From Ponticaulis sp. (lineage in GTDB: Bacteria; Pseudomonadota; Alphaproteobacteria; Caulobacterales; Hyphomonadaceae), in NCBI GenBank assembly GCA_002723155.1, contig PBNO01000015.1, positions 186,001 through 250,000 on the forward strand: a stretch of 64,000 nucleotides of DNA, written 5' to 3'. The notes under the pieces were generated by a model. It searched no databases, was not told the origin of the DNA, and saw only the letters and a list, made by a program, of their open reading frames with translations. Positions 43,223 to 52,946 of this stretch are shown here, one piece after another. Each line of letters starts with the position of its first letter. Positions within the stretch are counted from its first letter, which is position 1. A program made the translations under genes and the position numbers.

Positions 43223-44979
43223 TGTCCGTGACGCGTCTCATCGTCTTCTGCAACTACTGTCACAGGTAGCTCAGGCAGTCCGTTCTCAAGCTTTTCCTGA
43301 ATGAGTGGGATCTGGTCTTCTTCCGGCTCAAGCGCAAGTGCATGCCGCCATTGGAAGCGCGCCTCAATGCGACGCCCTACACGCCAGTAAGCATCACCAA
43401 GGTGATCGTTCAGCGTCGGGTCGTTGGAGGACAGCTCAACAGCGTGCTCGAGGTAGGTCACGGCCTGCTCATACTGACCAAGGCGGTAATACGCCCAACC
43501 AAGACTATCCACGATATAGCCGGAGTATGGCTGCAGCGCGACGGCCTGCTGGATCATCTCAAAGGCCTGTTCCAGATGCTCGCCGCGATCGACCCAAGAA
43601 TAGCCAAGATAGTTGAGCACCTGAGCGCGGGAGCCATCAATCTCGAGCGAACGCAGGAAATCATCTTCTGCCGCTTCCCAGTCATCCAACTCGTGATGAA
43701 CAACGCCGCGCGCATAATAGATCAGCCAGTCTTCACGACCCGCCGCTTCATCTTCTATGACCACTTCGTCGAAGAGTTCGAGCGCTTCTTCATACTTTTC
43801 GAGAGAGCGATAAAGCTCACCCAGCTGGATGCGCATTTCACGCTCATCGGTGAATGCCAGCGCTTCTGAAGCGATCCGGAGCGCTTCTTCGTCACGATCC
43901 TGACGGCGAAGGATCCAGGCCATCTGCGCCTGAGCCGTCGCGAAGAATGGCGAATCCGTTCCCACACGCTGAAGTACCTCCAGCGCTTCGTCACCGCGGC
44001 CGCCTGCATCGAGCGTGTTGCCGAGCATGGTGCGCGCCATATCGAGGTCAGGGTTCAGGATCAGAGCCAGATTGAAGTAAATGCCTGCCACATCATCACG
44101 CGTTTCGGCAGCGAGCGCAGACGCCAGAGAGTACACCGCGATGGCAGCGCCTTCAGCGGCGTCCAAACGTTTAACCTCGACCGTCTCGCCATTACGCAAC
44201 TGGCGCGCAACACGGTCTACGGACGGGTTGTTACCGACATCCTGATAGAACTCGTCTGCGATCAGAAGCGCGCGCTCGGTATCGCCGCGCGCAGCGAGGA
44301 GACGCATATAATGTTCGGCCGCCACAGCCAGACGCATGCGCTCTTCCCAAACCGCAGAGAAGGTGCCAATGGCCGCATCGTCATCGCCTTCGGACATCTG
44401 GATCATGGCCAGCATGTAGAGAGATACGCCGTCCAGAATGTCGTCACCGACCAGACCTTCTACGACATGCGTGCGTGCAGCATCATAATCATCCGCGCCA
44501 TAGGCCGCCCAGGCAGCAACGAGGCGTGACACAATGCGGTTGAACGGGCTCACCTCACCTGTTGTGAGAAGCGTGCGCGCATAATCTGCCTGACCATCTT
44601 CCAGCGCGGCTACGCCAAGCGTCAGACGGGTGAGCGATCCATAATCTTCAGAATGGTTCTGCGCATTGCGTGCCAGCTCGACTGCACGGTTATTGTCGCC
44701 TGCCAGCAGAAGCGAATAAATGGCGCGCTCCTGCAGCACATCGTCTTCCGGCGCACGTTCTGCGGCGCGAACAAATGTCTCTGCTGCAAGCACGGGATCA
44801 TTCGTCAGAGAGGCATATCGCCCGATCAGGAAATCGGAGAACTGCTCAGCCGTCGGCGGCACCGGCGCAGGCACAAGCGTAAAGCCGTTAGCTGACGGGG
44901 TCGTCGCAGAAGGTGTAGTGCAGGCAGCAAGCGCGGATACACCGCATGCCGCGAATAAAGCGCGATACAAAGTTTTCAT
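43219..44979 (-). CDS. Tetratricopeptide repeat lipoprotein
   Basis: A 586-residue protein, ATG at 44979 with lipobox LAACT; a longer frame upstream is not coding in character. About twelve TPR-like helical pairs run through it, clearest in the C-terminal half (EALRIASEALAFTDE, LGELYRSLEKYEEALELFDE, YARGVVHHELDDWEAAEDDF, LGWAYYRLGQYEQAVTYLEH, LGDAYWRVGRRIEARFQWRH). Likely faces the periplasm as a scaffold for envelope protein complexes. It is upstream of and coupled to ispE. Confidence 0.9.
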   Translation of the reverse strand: MKTLYRALFAACGVSALAACTTPSATTPSANGFTLVPAPVPPTAEQFSDFLIGRYASLTNDPVLAAETFVRAAERAPEDDVLQERAIYSLLLAGDNNRAVELARNAQNHSEDYGSLTRLTLGVAALEDGQADYARTLLTTGEVSPFNRIVSRLVAAWAAYGADDYDAARTHVVEGLVGDDILDGVSLYMLAMIQMSEGDDDAAIGTFSAVWEERMRLAVAAEHYMRLLAARGDTERALLIADEFYQDVGNNPSVDRVARQLRNGETVEVKRLDAAEGAAIAVYSLASALAAETRDDVAGIYFNLALILNPDLDMARTMLGNTLDAGGRGDEALEVLQRVGTDSPFFATAQAQMAWILRRQDRDEEALRIASEALAFTDEREMRIQLGELYRSLEKYEEALELFDEVVIEDEAAGREDWLIYYARGVVHHELDDWEAAEDDFLRSLEIDGSRAQVLNYLGYSWVDRGEHLEQAFEMIQQAVALQPYSGYIVDSLGWAYYRLGQYEQAVTYLEHAVELSSNDPTLNDHLGDAYWRVGRRIEARFQWRHALALEPEEDQIPLIQEKLENGLPELPVTVVAEDDETRHGQ

Positions 44980-45056
44980 GTGGCCAAACTGAAAGAAGCG
45001 GACCGAGAATACAATCGTAATTCTGGTAATACGGGTAAAAATATCAGTGAACGGAA

Positions 45057-45081
45057 AAGGGCGACCCGATGAGCCGCCCTT
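45057..45081 (-). terminator. Terminator of the ETF-QO gene
   Basis: Read leftward: AAGGGCG / CGCCCTT around an 11-base loop, followed by TTTTCC, just after the ETF-QO stop. Confidence 0.65.
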
Positions 45082-45088
45082 CTGAGTA

Positions 45089-46774
45089 TTACATGTTCGG
45101 GTAAGCCGGACCGCCACCACCTTCTGGTGTTTCCCAGTTGATGTTCTGGTTCGGGTCCTTGATGTCACAGGTTTTGCAGTGAATGCAGTTCTGCGAGTTG
45201 ATCTGGAAGCGCTGCTCGCCGTTCGCCTCTTCAACCCACTCATACACGCCTGCCGGGCAGTAGCGCGCTGATGGACCGTCGAAGACGCCGAGTTCAGAAG
45301 ACTTCTGCAGATCCGGATCGAGCAGTTTGAGGTGACATGGCTGGTCTTCACCGTGATATGTATTGGTGAAGGCAACGTTTGTCAGCTTATCGAAGCTGTA
45401 TTTGCCATCCGGCTTCGGATAATCGATCGGCTTGAACTTCGCAGCAGGCTTGAGAGACGCAGCATCAGTTTTCTTATGGCCGAGTGTGCCGAATGGTGAC
45501 CAGCCGCCGAAGATCGATGTGAGCCACATCTCAACGCCGCCAAGACCTGTACCCAGCACAGTACCGAAGCGAGACAGGATAGGCTTGACGTTACGAACTG
45601 TCTTCAGCTCTTTGTAAACGCTGGATTTCTCATACGCTTCTTCGTACTCGACGAGTTCATCACCGGAACGACCAGCCTGCAGTGCGTTGAATGCTGCTTC
45701 AGCACCCATCATGCCTGTCAGAATGGCATTGTGAGAGCCTTTAATACGCGGCACGTTTACGAAACCGGCTGAACACCCGATCAGAGCGCCGCCCGGGAAG
45801 GCGAGCTTAGGCACAGACTGCCAGCCACCTTCAGTAATCGCACGAGCACCGTAAGACACGCGCTTACCGCCTTCGATGTATTTCATCACTTCAGGGTGAT
45901 GCTTCCAACGCTGGAATTCCTGATACGGCGCGATGTACGGGTTCTCATAGTTCAGGTGAACCACGAAACCGAGAGAGATGAACGGCTCGCCATTATCACG
46001 GAAGTGATAAAGGAATGAACCACCGCCAACATTGTCTGGCAGCGGCCAGCCAAGCGTGTGCTGAACATAGCCTTCCTGGAAGTTTTCTTCAGGAACAGAC
46101 CAGAGCTCTTTGAGGCCGATGCCGTATTTTTGTGGCTCGCTGTCTTTGTCGAGGTCAAACTTGGAGATCAGCTTCTTCGTGAGAGAGCCGCGCGTACCTT
46201 CCGCGAACAGAACATACTTACCGAGAAGCTCCATACCCGGCTCATAGTCCGGTTTTGGGTTACCTTCAGCGTCGAGGCCGTTCACGCCAGCGATAACACC
46301 GCGAACTTCGCCATTCTCGCCATAGACCAGCTCAGACGCCGCAAAGCCCGGGAAAATCTCAACGCCCATGCCTTCAGCTTCTTCAGCGAGGAAGCGTGTC
46401 ACATTACCCAGAGAGCCTGTGAAGTTGCCATGGTTCTTCATGAAACCCGGCATTGGCAGCAGGGAAATATCAAGTGAGCCTTTAGGGCCGAGATATTTGA
46501 ATTTGTCGCCAGTGACTTTAGTGCGCAGCGGACGGTTGTCGCGTTCGCGCCAGTCCGGGATCAGCGTATCAAGACCAACAGGGTCAACAACGACACCTGA
46601 CAGGATGTGAGCGCCAATCTCACCGCCCTTCTCCAGCACGATCACAGAAAGCTCTTCGCCTTTTTCCTGTGACAGCTGCATGAGTCTGATCGCAGCAGAC
46701 AGACCAGCAGGTCCGCCACCAATGATCAGTACATCAACTTCCATGGACTCACGTTCTACAGCGTCAGACGCCAT
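45089..46774 (-). CDS. Electron transfer flavoprotein-ubiquinone oxidoreductase
   Basis: Membrane-associated FAD/[4Fe-4S] enzyme that passes electrons from ETF to ubiquinone. The 561 residues match the family: FAD motif LIIGGGPAGLSAAIRL near 16-31, GAHILSGVVVDP, the ubiquinone-binding middle (VVHLNYENPYIAPYQEFQRW) and the C-terminal ferredoxin part with CPAGVYEW and NCIHCKTCDIKDP. The gene is alone, with its own terminator. Confidence 0.97.
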   Translation of the reverse strand: MASDAVERESMEVDVLIIGGGPAGLSAAIRLMQLSQEKGEELSVIVLEKGGEIGAHILSGVVVDPVGLDTLIPDWRERDNRPLRTKVTGDKFKYLGPKGSLDISLLPMPGFMKNHGNFTGSLGNVTRFLAEEAEGMGVEIFPGFAASELVYGENGEVRGVIAGVNGLDAEGNPKPDYEPGMELLGKYVLFAEGTRGSLTKKLISKFDLDKDSEPQKYGIGLKELWSVPEENFQEGYVQHTLGWPLPDNVGGGSFLYHFRDNGEPFISLGFVVHLNYENPYIAPYQEFQRWKHHPEVMKYIEGGKRVSYGARAITEGGWQSVPKLAFPGGALIGCSAGFVNVPRIKGSHNAILTGMMGAEAAFNALQAGRSGDELVEYEEAYEKSSVYKELKTVRNVKPILSRFGTVLGTGLGGVEMWLTSIFGGWSPFGTLGHKKTDAASLKPAAKFKPIDYPKPDGKYSFDKLTNVAFTNTYHGEDQPCHLKLLDPDLQKSSELGVFDGPSARYCPAGVYEWVEEANGEQRFQINSQNCIHCKTCDIKDPNQNINWETPEGGGGPAYPNM

Positions 46775-47164
46775 GCTTTATCTCCCCAAGCCGGTGTACA
46801 TTCTGGTTCAGACGTTTGATCTAATGACCTTCGGGCCAAAAGTCCAAACGCAAATCTTGCAAAGCTAATGCATGATAAACACGGACAGGTTCAAGTGTTA
46901 CATGGCCCGCCCAAGGCCAACTGAGCAAAGTTTTTGGCTTGAATGGCAAAAAATCGACAGAAAGAGCTGAAATCTGAACTGTATTTGCGAATGCAAAAAT
47001 ATTCTTTGTCAGAATACTGCTTATTCTTTTCTCGCAAAAAACAGATTATGCTCAACGGTCTGGCTGCCAATCAAATATGTGAAAATGGCAAATACAGGCG
47101 GTGGCACTATCGGTGAAACGTGTTTAGAACAGTTTCAAACTTCACATGTTACCGATCACTAACC
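46775..47164. other. Divergent promoter region (390 bp, no gene)
   Basis: Between ETF-QO (leftward) and uracil-DNA glycosylase (rightward), clearly AT-rich. Holds TTTGC-GAAT-GCAAA at 46984-46997, a Fur-box-like short palindrome, and TATTCT / AGAATA about 10 bases on. No gene seen. Confidence 0.5.
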
Positions 47165-47971
47165 ATGGCTTTGACCGACAACTTGTTAAAACAGCTCAAG
47201 CCGCTCACCGACTGGTGGGAAGACGCAGGCGTTCCGGTAGACACACGTGAACTCGAAAAGCTGATCCGCGCAGCAAATGCGTCAGCCCCGAAAGCCGAAA
47301 CCAGTGCGCCGCAACAGGCGATCCCTCAGGTGAAGCGAACCGCGAAACGTATTACCGCCGACGAAGCTGCACGCAGCGCCGTTGCGAACATGCGCACGCT
47401 GGATGAACTTCGCACCGCCCTTGAAGCGTTCGATGGCTGCGAACTGAAGATGAAGGCTCAGTCCACCGTAATCGCAGACGGCCCAGCCAATGCCGGCGTA
47501 ATGGTGATCGGCGAAGGCCCTGGCCGGGAAGAAGACAAAAGCGGCAAACCTTTCATCGGGCCTGCCGGACAACTTCTCGACAAAATGCTCAAAGCGATCG
47601 GCCTGTCTCGGGAAGAGAATGCCTATCTCACCAACGTCAATTTCTGGCGCCCGCCCGGCAACCGGAACCCGACACCGGAAGAGCTGGCGATATGCCGTCC
47701 ATTCGTCAACAAGCATATTGAACTCGTTGCACCGAAGCTGATTATTGCGACAGGCTTAGTGCCAGCGAACGCCCTGCTCAACAGCGAAGAAACAATCGGC
47801 CAGATGCGCGGAAAGCGCTTCAATCTGGACGTACCCGGGCTGAAACAGCCCGTTCCCGTATTCCCGATTTTCCATCCATCCTTCCTTCTGAAGAGACCGG
47901 CGGAAAAATCCAAAGCCTGGGAAGACCTGCTCAACATCAGGAAGTTCATGGAAGAGAGCGGGATCACCTGA
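47165..47971 (+). CDS. Uracil-DNA glycosylase, family 4-like
   Basis: Removes uracil from DNA. The 268 residues have motif A GEGPGREEDKSGKPFIGPAGQL near 118-138, NVNFWRPPGNRNP, and motif B HPSFLLKRP near 242-250. A variable Ala/Lys-rich N-terminus of about 70 residues precedes the domain. Only two core cysteines (DGCELK, AICRPF) are seen where iron-sulphur family-4 enzymes have four, so the cluster may be absent. ATG at 47165 is preferred over GTG at 47120; neither has a strong ribosome site. Confidence 0.9.
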   Translation: MALTDNLLKQLKPLTDWWEDAGVPVDTRELEKLIRAANASAPKAETSAPQQAIPQVKRTAKRITADEAARSAVANMRTLDELRTALEAFDGCELKMKAQSTVIADGPANAGVMVIGEGPGREEDKSGKPFIGPAGQLLDKMLKAIGLSREENAYLTNVNFWRPPGNRNPTPEELAICRPFVNKHIELVAPKLIIATGLVPANALLNSEETIGQMRGKRFNLDVPGLKQPVPVFPIFHPSFLLKRPAEKSKAWEDLLNIRKFMEESGIT

Positions 47972-48019
47972 AATGACCACCACTGACCCCACCCGTGTAT
48001 AGTAAAAAGGCTCAGTAAA

Positions 48020-48706
48020 TTGCGCGCTCCTGTTTCTGTTATCATCCCTGTTTATAATGGTGAAAAACAGCTCACGACCTGCCTGAAATCCCTGATGAAG
48101 GGCATGCAGGATGAAATCATCCGTGAAGTGATTGTTGTGGACGGCGGCTCGACCGACAATTCCATCGTCACCGCGTTCAACTGGGGCGCACGCGTCATCT
48201 GCTCGGCTGCGAAGGGCCGTGGCCGACAGCTTCGTACCGGTGCGAAGAATGCGACCGGCGAGTGGTTCTTATTCCTTCACGCCGATACCAAGCTCGACAA
48301 GAACTGGCCTCGCATGGTCGATCGTCACATGTTTGAGCATGAAACCCACGCCGCCGCGTTTGAGCTGCGCTATCAGAGCAATTCTAAAGAAGCGCGCTGG
48401 CTGGAAAAGCGCGCAAACCAGCGCGCTAAGCTGCTCGGCCTTCCATACGGCGACCAGGGCCTTCTCATGCCACGCGCCATGTATGAAGACCTCGGTGGCT
48501 TCAAAGACATTCCGCTCATGGAAGATGTCGATATGGTTCGCCGCATCCGCAAACGCCGCCTGAAAATCCTGCCGGTACGCGCCTTCACATCTGCAGAGAA
48601 ATACGAGCGTGACGGCTGGCGTAAACGCGCTTACGCAAATGCCTTGCTGCTGACGCGCTATTATCTGGGCGCCAGCCCTGAAAAGCTGTCTAAGCTTTAC
48701 AAATAG
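48020..48706 (+). CDS. Family 2 glycosyltransferase, TIGR04283-like
   Basis: A 228-residue GT-A fold enzyme: SVIIPVYNGEKQLTTCLKSL, the DXD-type VDGGSTDNS, AKGRGRQLRTGAKNATGEWF, FLHADTKLDKNW and GDQGLLMPRAMYEDLGGF. The GRGRQL and HADT features plus the DUF2064 gene directly after it identify the TIGR04283 type, described with arsenosugar synthesis. TTG start; the ribosome site is AAAAGG. Its true acceptor is not known here. Confidence 0.88.
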   Translation: MRAPVSVIIPVYNGEKQLTTCLKSLMKGMQDEIIREVIVVDGGSTDNSIVTAFNWGARVICSAAKGRGRQLRTGAKNATGEWFLFLHADTKLDKNWPRMVDRHMFEHETHAAAFELRYQSNSKEARWLEKRANQRAKLLGLPYGDQGLLMPRAMYEDLGGFKDIPLMEDVDMVRRIRKRRLKILPVRAFTSAEKYERDGWRKRAYANALLLTRYYLGASPEKLSKLYK

Positions 48707-48728
48707 ACTGAACCGCAGCGCCAAACGC

Positions 48729-49331
48729 ATGACACCGATCACCGTCTTTGCTTTCGTCAAACCGAACCGGATGGGCATGGCCAAAACGCGCCTCGCCCGC
48801 GATATCGGTAAGACTGAGGCAAGGCGCATCAATGCGATGAGCACGGCGCGAGCGCTACGCGCACTGGACGACCAGCGATGGACCGGCGTTCTGAGCGTTG
48901 CGCCTGATACAGCCGTGAAAAGCCGTCAGCCCCTATGGCCGGACCAGCTAATCCGGATTCCGCAAGGCGGCGGCGACCTTGGAGACAGGCTCACCCGTGC
49001 CTTCGATCTTGCACCGTCCGGGCGTGTGATCTTCGTTGGAAGCGATATGCCGGACCTTCGCCCTGCAGATATTCATGCGGCAAGCCAGAAGCTTTTAACG
49101 CACAGCGCCGTCTTCGGCCCGGCCGATGATGGAGGCTTCTGGTTATTTGGCATGACTAAGAGCTGCCGTACCAAAGCCCCGTTTGATGACGTCAGATGGT
49201 CAAGCCAATGGGCACTGGCCGATGTTCGGGGCAATTTGCGGCGCGACCGGGTCGCCTATCTCGACGAACGGATTGATATTGATGATTTCGATGCGCTGAC
49301 CAAATGGCGAGCCAGAAACCGGACTGACTAG
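48729..49331 (+). CDS. DUF2064 / TIGR04282 glycosyltransferase-like protein
   Basis: A 200-residue nucleotidyl/glycosyl transferase-like fold: FVKPNRMGMAKTRLARDIG, DLGDRLTRAFDLAPSGRVIFV, GSDMPDLRPADI and GPADDGGFWLFG. Partner of the preceding gene, 22 bases apart. The usual arsenic methyltransferase and radical SAM companions of arsenosugar loci are not in this window. Its stop interleaves with that of the convergent receiver gene in CTAG. Confidence 0.88.
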   Translation: MTPITVFAFVKPNRMGMAKTRLARDIGKTEARRINAMSTARALRALDDQRWTGVLSVAPDTAVKSRQPLWPDQLIRIPQGGGDLGDRLTRAFDLAPSGRVIFVGSDMPDLRPADIHAASQKLLTHSAVFGPADDGGFWLFGMTKSCRTKAPFDDVRWSSQWALADVRGNLRRDRVAYLDERIDIDDFDALTKWRARNRTD

Positions 49332-50095
49332 CAGTCCAGCTCCATCTCTTCGCGGCGCATGACGTTCTTCAGAACAGAGATGATCTCTTCAGGGCCGAAT
49401 GGCTTCTGAACAAACGCGTCCACATCGAATTTTTGCGACGCCAGTTTTTCATCGGCAGACATCGCAACAATCGGCACATTCGCCCACACGTCGCGCACAA
49501 GGCAGATCAACTCGCTACCAGACATTTCCGGCATGTGCATGTCGGTCAGAACCGCATCCACATGGTCATAGTTCAACTGCTGGATAGCGCTGAGGCCGCT
49601 CTGGAAGCTGGACACGCGGAAGCCATGGGCGCGCAACAGATCCGACGCGATACGGCAGGTCGTCTTGCTATCATCAATCAGAACGATGTGCTTACGACGT
49701 GCGCCCGTTTGCTGAATGGATTTGATATCGGCAAGCGTTTCCATAACGTCTTCACGTTTGAAAGGCTTTTTCAGCACGAGGTGAGCGCCCTTCTCGCGGG
49801 CTTTGGCAAGCACTGCGAAGTCATCCGTGTCATTGGCTGTCATCATGATCAGAACAGCCGACGGCCAGCGGCGAGATAACGGCTCGATCAGCTTGAGGCC
49901 GCTCACTTCACCAAAGTGCACGTCAATCAATGCAGCATTCACTTTCAGGTCGAACAAATGCGGCGCAGACGAAAACTCGCGCGGCGTTGTGACTGTCGTC
50001 ACCGTTGCGCCCTGGTCCTCGAACATTCTTGAAATCATCTTCGCCTGCGTAGTGCTATCCTCCAACACTAACAGACCCGGATTGTAAGCTGGCAC
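49328..50095 (-). CDS. Double-receiver response regulator (REC-REC)
   Basis: A 255-residue protein made of two CheY-like domains and no output domain. REC1 (about 5-125): LVLEDS acid pocket, phospho-acceptor Asp in AALIDVHFG, Lys in LVLKKPF. REC2 (about 135-250): VLIDDS, acceptor Asp in VLTDMHMPEMSG, Lys in FVQKPF. Both keep the Asp/Lys residues so both may be phosphorylated. It resembles a phosphorelay intermediate or a stand-alone partner of a sensor kinase or cyclase encoded elsewhere; no kinase is in this window. Confidence 0.9.
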   Translation of the reverse strand: MPAYNPGLLVLEDSTTQAKMISRMFEDQGATVTTVTTPREFSSAPHLFDLKVNAALIDVHFGEVSGLKLIEPLSRRWPSAVLIMMTANDTDDFAVLAKAREKGAHLVLKKPFKREDVMETLADIKSIQQTGARRKHIVLIDDSKTTCRIASDLLRAHGFRVSSFQSGLSAIQQLNYDHVDAVLTDMHMPEMSGSELICLVRDVWANVPIVAMSADEKLASQKFDVDAFVQKPFGPEEIISVLKNVMRREEMELDC

Positions 50096-50274
50096 GAACC
50101 CATCCCTCTATAGAGTTTTTAAAACCTAGTTTCGATCCCCATTCGCCAATGACTATTCCATGTTCAGATTGAACATTCGTGAATCAATTCGGAGCATTCT
50201 GACGTTAAAGTGAATTTTCTTCACCATGATCATGATCACAGCGCCGAGGTGCCTATTACCTGTTGAAGACGGTA

Positions 50275-50280
50275 TATACT
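50275..50280 (+). promoter_or_regulatory. Putative -10 element of the radical SAM gene
   Basis: TATACT at 50275-50280; the start site would then fall about 50287, just before the LexA box. No good -35 is seen at the matching distance. Confidence 0.35.
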
Positions 50281-50290
50281 CGCCACATTT

Positions 50291-50305
50291 GTTCTTGTTA
50301 TGTTC
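50291..50305 (+). promoter_or_regulatory. LexA (SOS) box, alphaproteobacterial type
   Basis: GTTC at 50291-50294, seven bases (TTGTTAT), GTTC at 50302-50305: an exact match to GTTC-N7-GTTC, the direct-repeat LexA operator of alphaproteobacteria. It lies 25 bases before the radical SAM ATG. Confidence 0.75.
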
Positions 50306-50329
50306 TTTTTTGACTGTTATTCATAGAGC

Positions 50330-51466
50330 ATGAAAGCCAGCCAGAAACTCCCGGAACGCGGACGCACAAAGTCCAATGAACTCAATGCCCTAACGCCTTC
50401 AGACGCAAGGCGGGGACGCGGTGCTGTGTCTAATCCCGCCGGGCGTTTCGTAACCATTCAGACCGATAAGTTCGATGATGGCTGGGAGAATGCGACTGAC
50501 TTTATTGACGAAGCCAGCCGCATTTCATGGCACTCGGAAACGGCGCGCACCATCATTACGAGGAACCAGTCACCAGACATTTCTTTTGACCGTTCGATTA
50601 ACCCTTATCGTGGCTGCGAGCATGGCTGCGCCTATTGCTTTGCGCGTCCCTCGCACGCCTATCTCGGCCATTCGCCGGGCATCGATTTCGAACGACAGCT
50701 TTATTTTAAGAACAATGCGGTCGAGCTTCTGCGGCGCGAACTTTCAGGACGCAAATATGAACCACGCCCTATAGCGCTCGGCATCAATACCGACGCCTAT
50801 CAGCCGGAAGAAAAACGCCTGCGCCTGACGCGCGAGATTTTGCGTGTGCTGGACGAGTTCAACCATCCGGTGATGATCCTTACCAAGTCCGCGCTGATCC
50901 GGCGGGATATTGATATCCTGTCCGGCATGGCGGAGCGCGGCCTAGTGTCTACCGGCGTTTCCATGACTACGCTCAAGCATGATGTCTCGATTAAACTGGA
51001 ACCGCGCGCAGCTGCGCCATCACTTCGCCTGCAAACAATAGAAGCGTTGGCAAAGGCGGGCATCCCTGTCGTTCAGATGACAGCGCCCATCATCCCCTGC
51101 CTGAATGACAGTGAGCTGGAGGCCATGATTTCAGCCGGAGCGGACGCAGGCGCAATCAATGCGCGTTATGTTCTGCTCCGCCTGCCCTACGAGCTGAAGG
51201 ATATATTCCAGGAATGGCTGAAAGCGCATTTTCCTGATCGGGCAGCGCGCGTCATCAACACTCTGAGAGATATGCGCGGCGGCAAAGATTATGATGCTGA
51301 ATGGCACAAACGCCAGCGTGGCGACGGCCCTGTTGCAGCCCTGATTGCAGCGCGCTTCAAACAGGCGGTCAAGCGCGCAGGCATGACAGAACAACCGTCT
51401 CGATTGCGATGCGATCTCTTCAAAGTGCCAACAAAAGACTCGCCGCAAATGTCCTTCGGATTCTGA
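50330..51466 (+). CDS. PA0069/SplB-like radical SAM protein
   Basis: A 378-residue radical SAM enzyme of the COG1533 (spore photoproduct lyase-related) group. The [4Fe-4S] cysteines are in NPYRGCEHGCAYCFAR (C-x3-C-x2-C) near 97-103; LGINTDAYQPEEKRLRLTR, VSMTTLKHDVSIKLEPRAAA and PIIPCLNDSELEAM are typical. The last residues, SPQMSFGF, look like a weak beta-clamp binding peptide (the family often ends QLSLF or QLDLF). A LexA box precedes the gene, so a DNA-damage role is likely; the reaction is unknown. Confidence 0.92.
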   Translation: MKASQKLPERGRTKSNELNALTPSDARRGRGAVSNPAGRFVTIQTDKFDDGWENATDFIDEASRISWHSETARTIITRNQSPDISFDRSINPYRGCEHGCAYCFARPSHAYLGHSPGIDFERQLYFKNNAVELLRRELSGRKYEPRPIALGINTDAYQPEEKRLRLTREILRVLDEFNHPVMILTKSALIRRDIDILSGMAERGLVSTGVSMTTLKHDVSIKLEPRAAAPSLRLQTIEALAKAGIPVVQMTAPIIPCLNDSELEAMISAGADAGAINARYVLLRLPYELKDIFQEWLKAHFPDRAARVINTLRDMRGGKDYDAEWHKRQRGDGPVAALIAARFKQAVKRAGMTEQPSRLRCDLFKVPTKDSPQMSFGF

Positions 51467-51511
51467 AACGTAAAATTTTAACAAAATTTTCCGATTGATT
51501 CGCTTCGGTAA

Positions 51512-52660
<1,149 letters not shown>

Positions 52661-52735
52661 TCAACGCATTATTGATGCTTACCTTTATATATAGCTGGAA
52701 GGGCAACACCGATTCGGGTTTAACACGGAGGCCCC

Positions 52736-52936
52736 ATGACACGGCTTATAAACCTGTATGCGCTTGATTACTGGTATGAGTCAGACGCGGATGATCCAGA
52801 CGGTGCTTACACACTGATTGGTGACGAAAAAGGTGACTATGTCATCGCCGCCGACGGCACGCTCACATTTGAAGAAATCTGGGACCTGGCCGAGACGCAT
52901 AACGAACAGGTAAAAGCAGAACTTCAGAACGGCTAG
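52736..52936 (+). CDS. Small acidic protein, unknown function
   Basis: A 66-residue, strongly acidic soluble protein (ALDYWYESDADDPDGAYTLIG, then FEEIWDLAETHNEQV). GGAG lies 7 bases before the ATG. It is 75 bases after ccrM and convergent with mutY (10 bases). No family recognised. Confidence 0.7.
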   Translation: MTRLINLYALDYWYESDADDPDGAYTLIGDEKGDYVIAADGTLTFEEIWDLAETHNEQVKAELQNG

Positions 52937-52946
52937 CCGCTCTGAA

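Noticed and set aside
44980..45375. 132-codon upstream extension of the TPR lipoprotein frame
   Set aside because: Low-complexity Ser/Arg/Thr sequence lying antisense to the end of the ETF-QO gene; the lipobox start at 44979 is clearly the real N-terminus.
50171..50190. GAACATTCGTGAATC as a second LexA box
   Set aside because: Second half is GAATC instead of GAAC; only the exact box at 50291 is supported.
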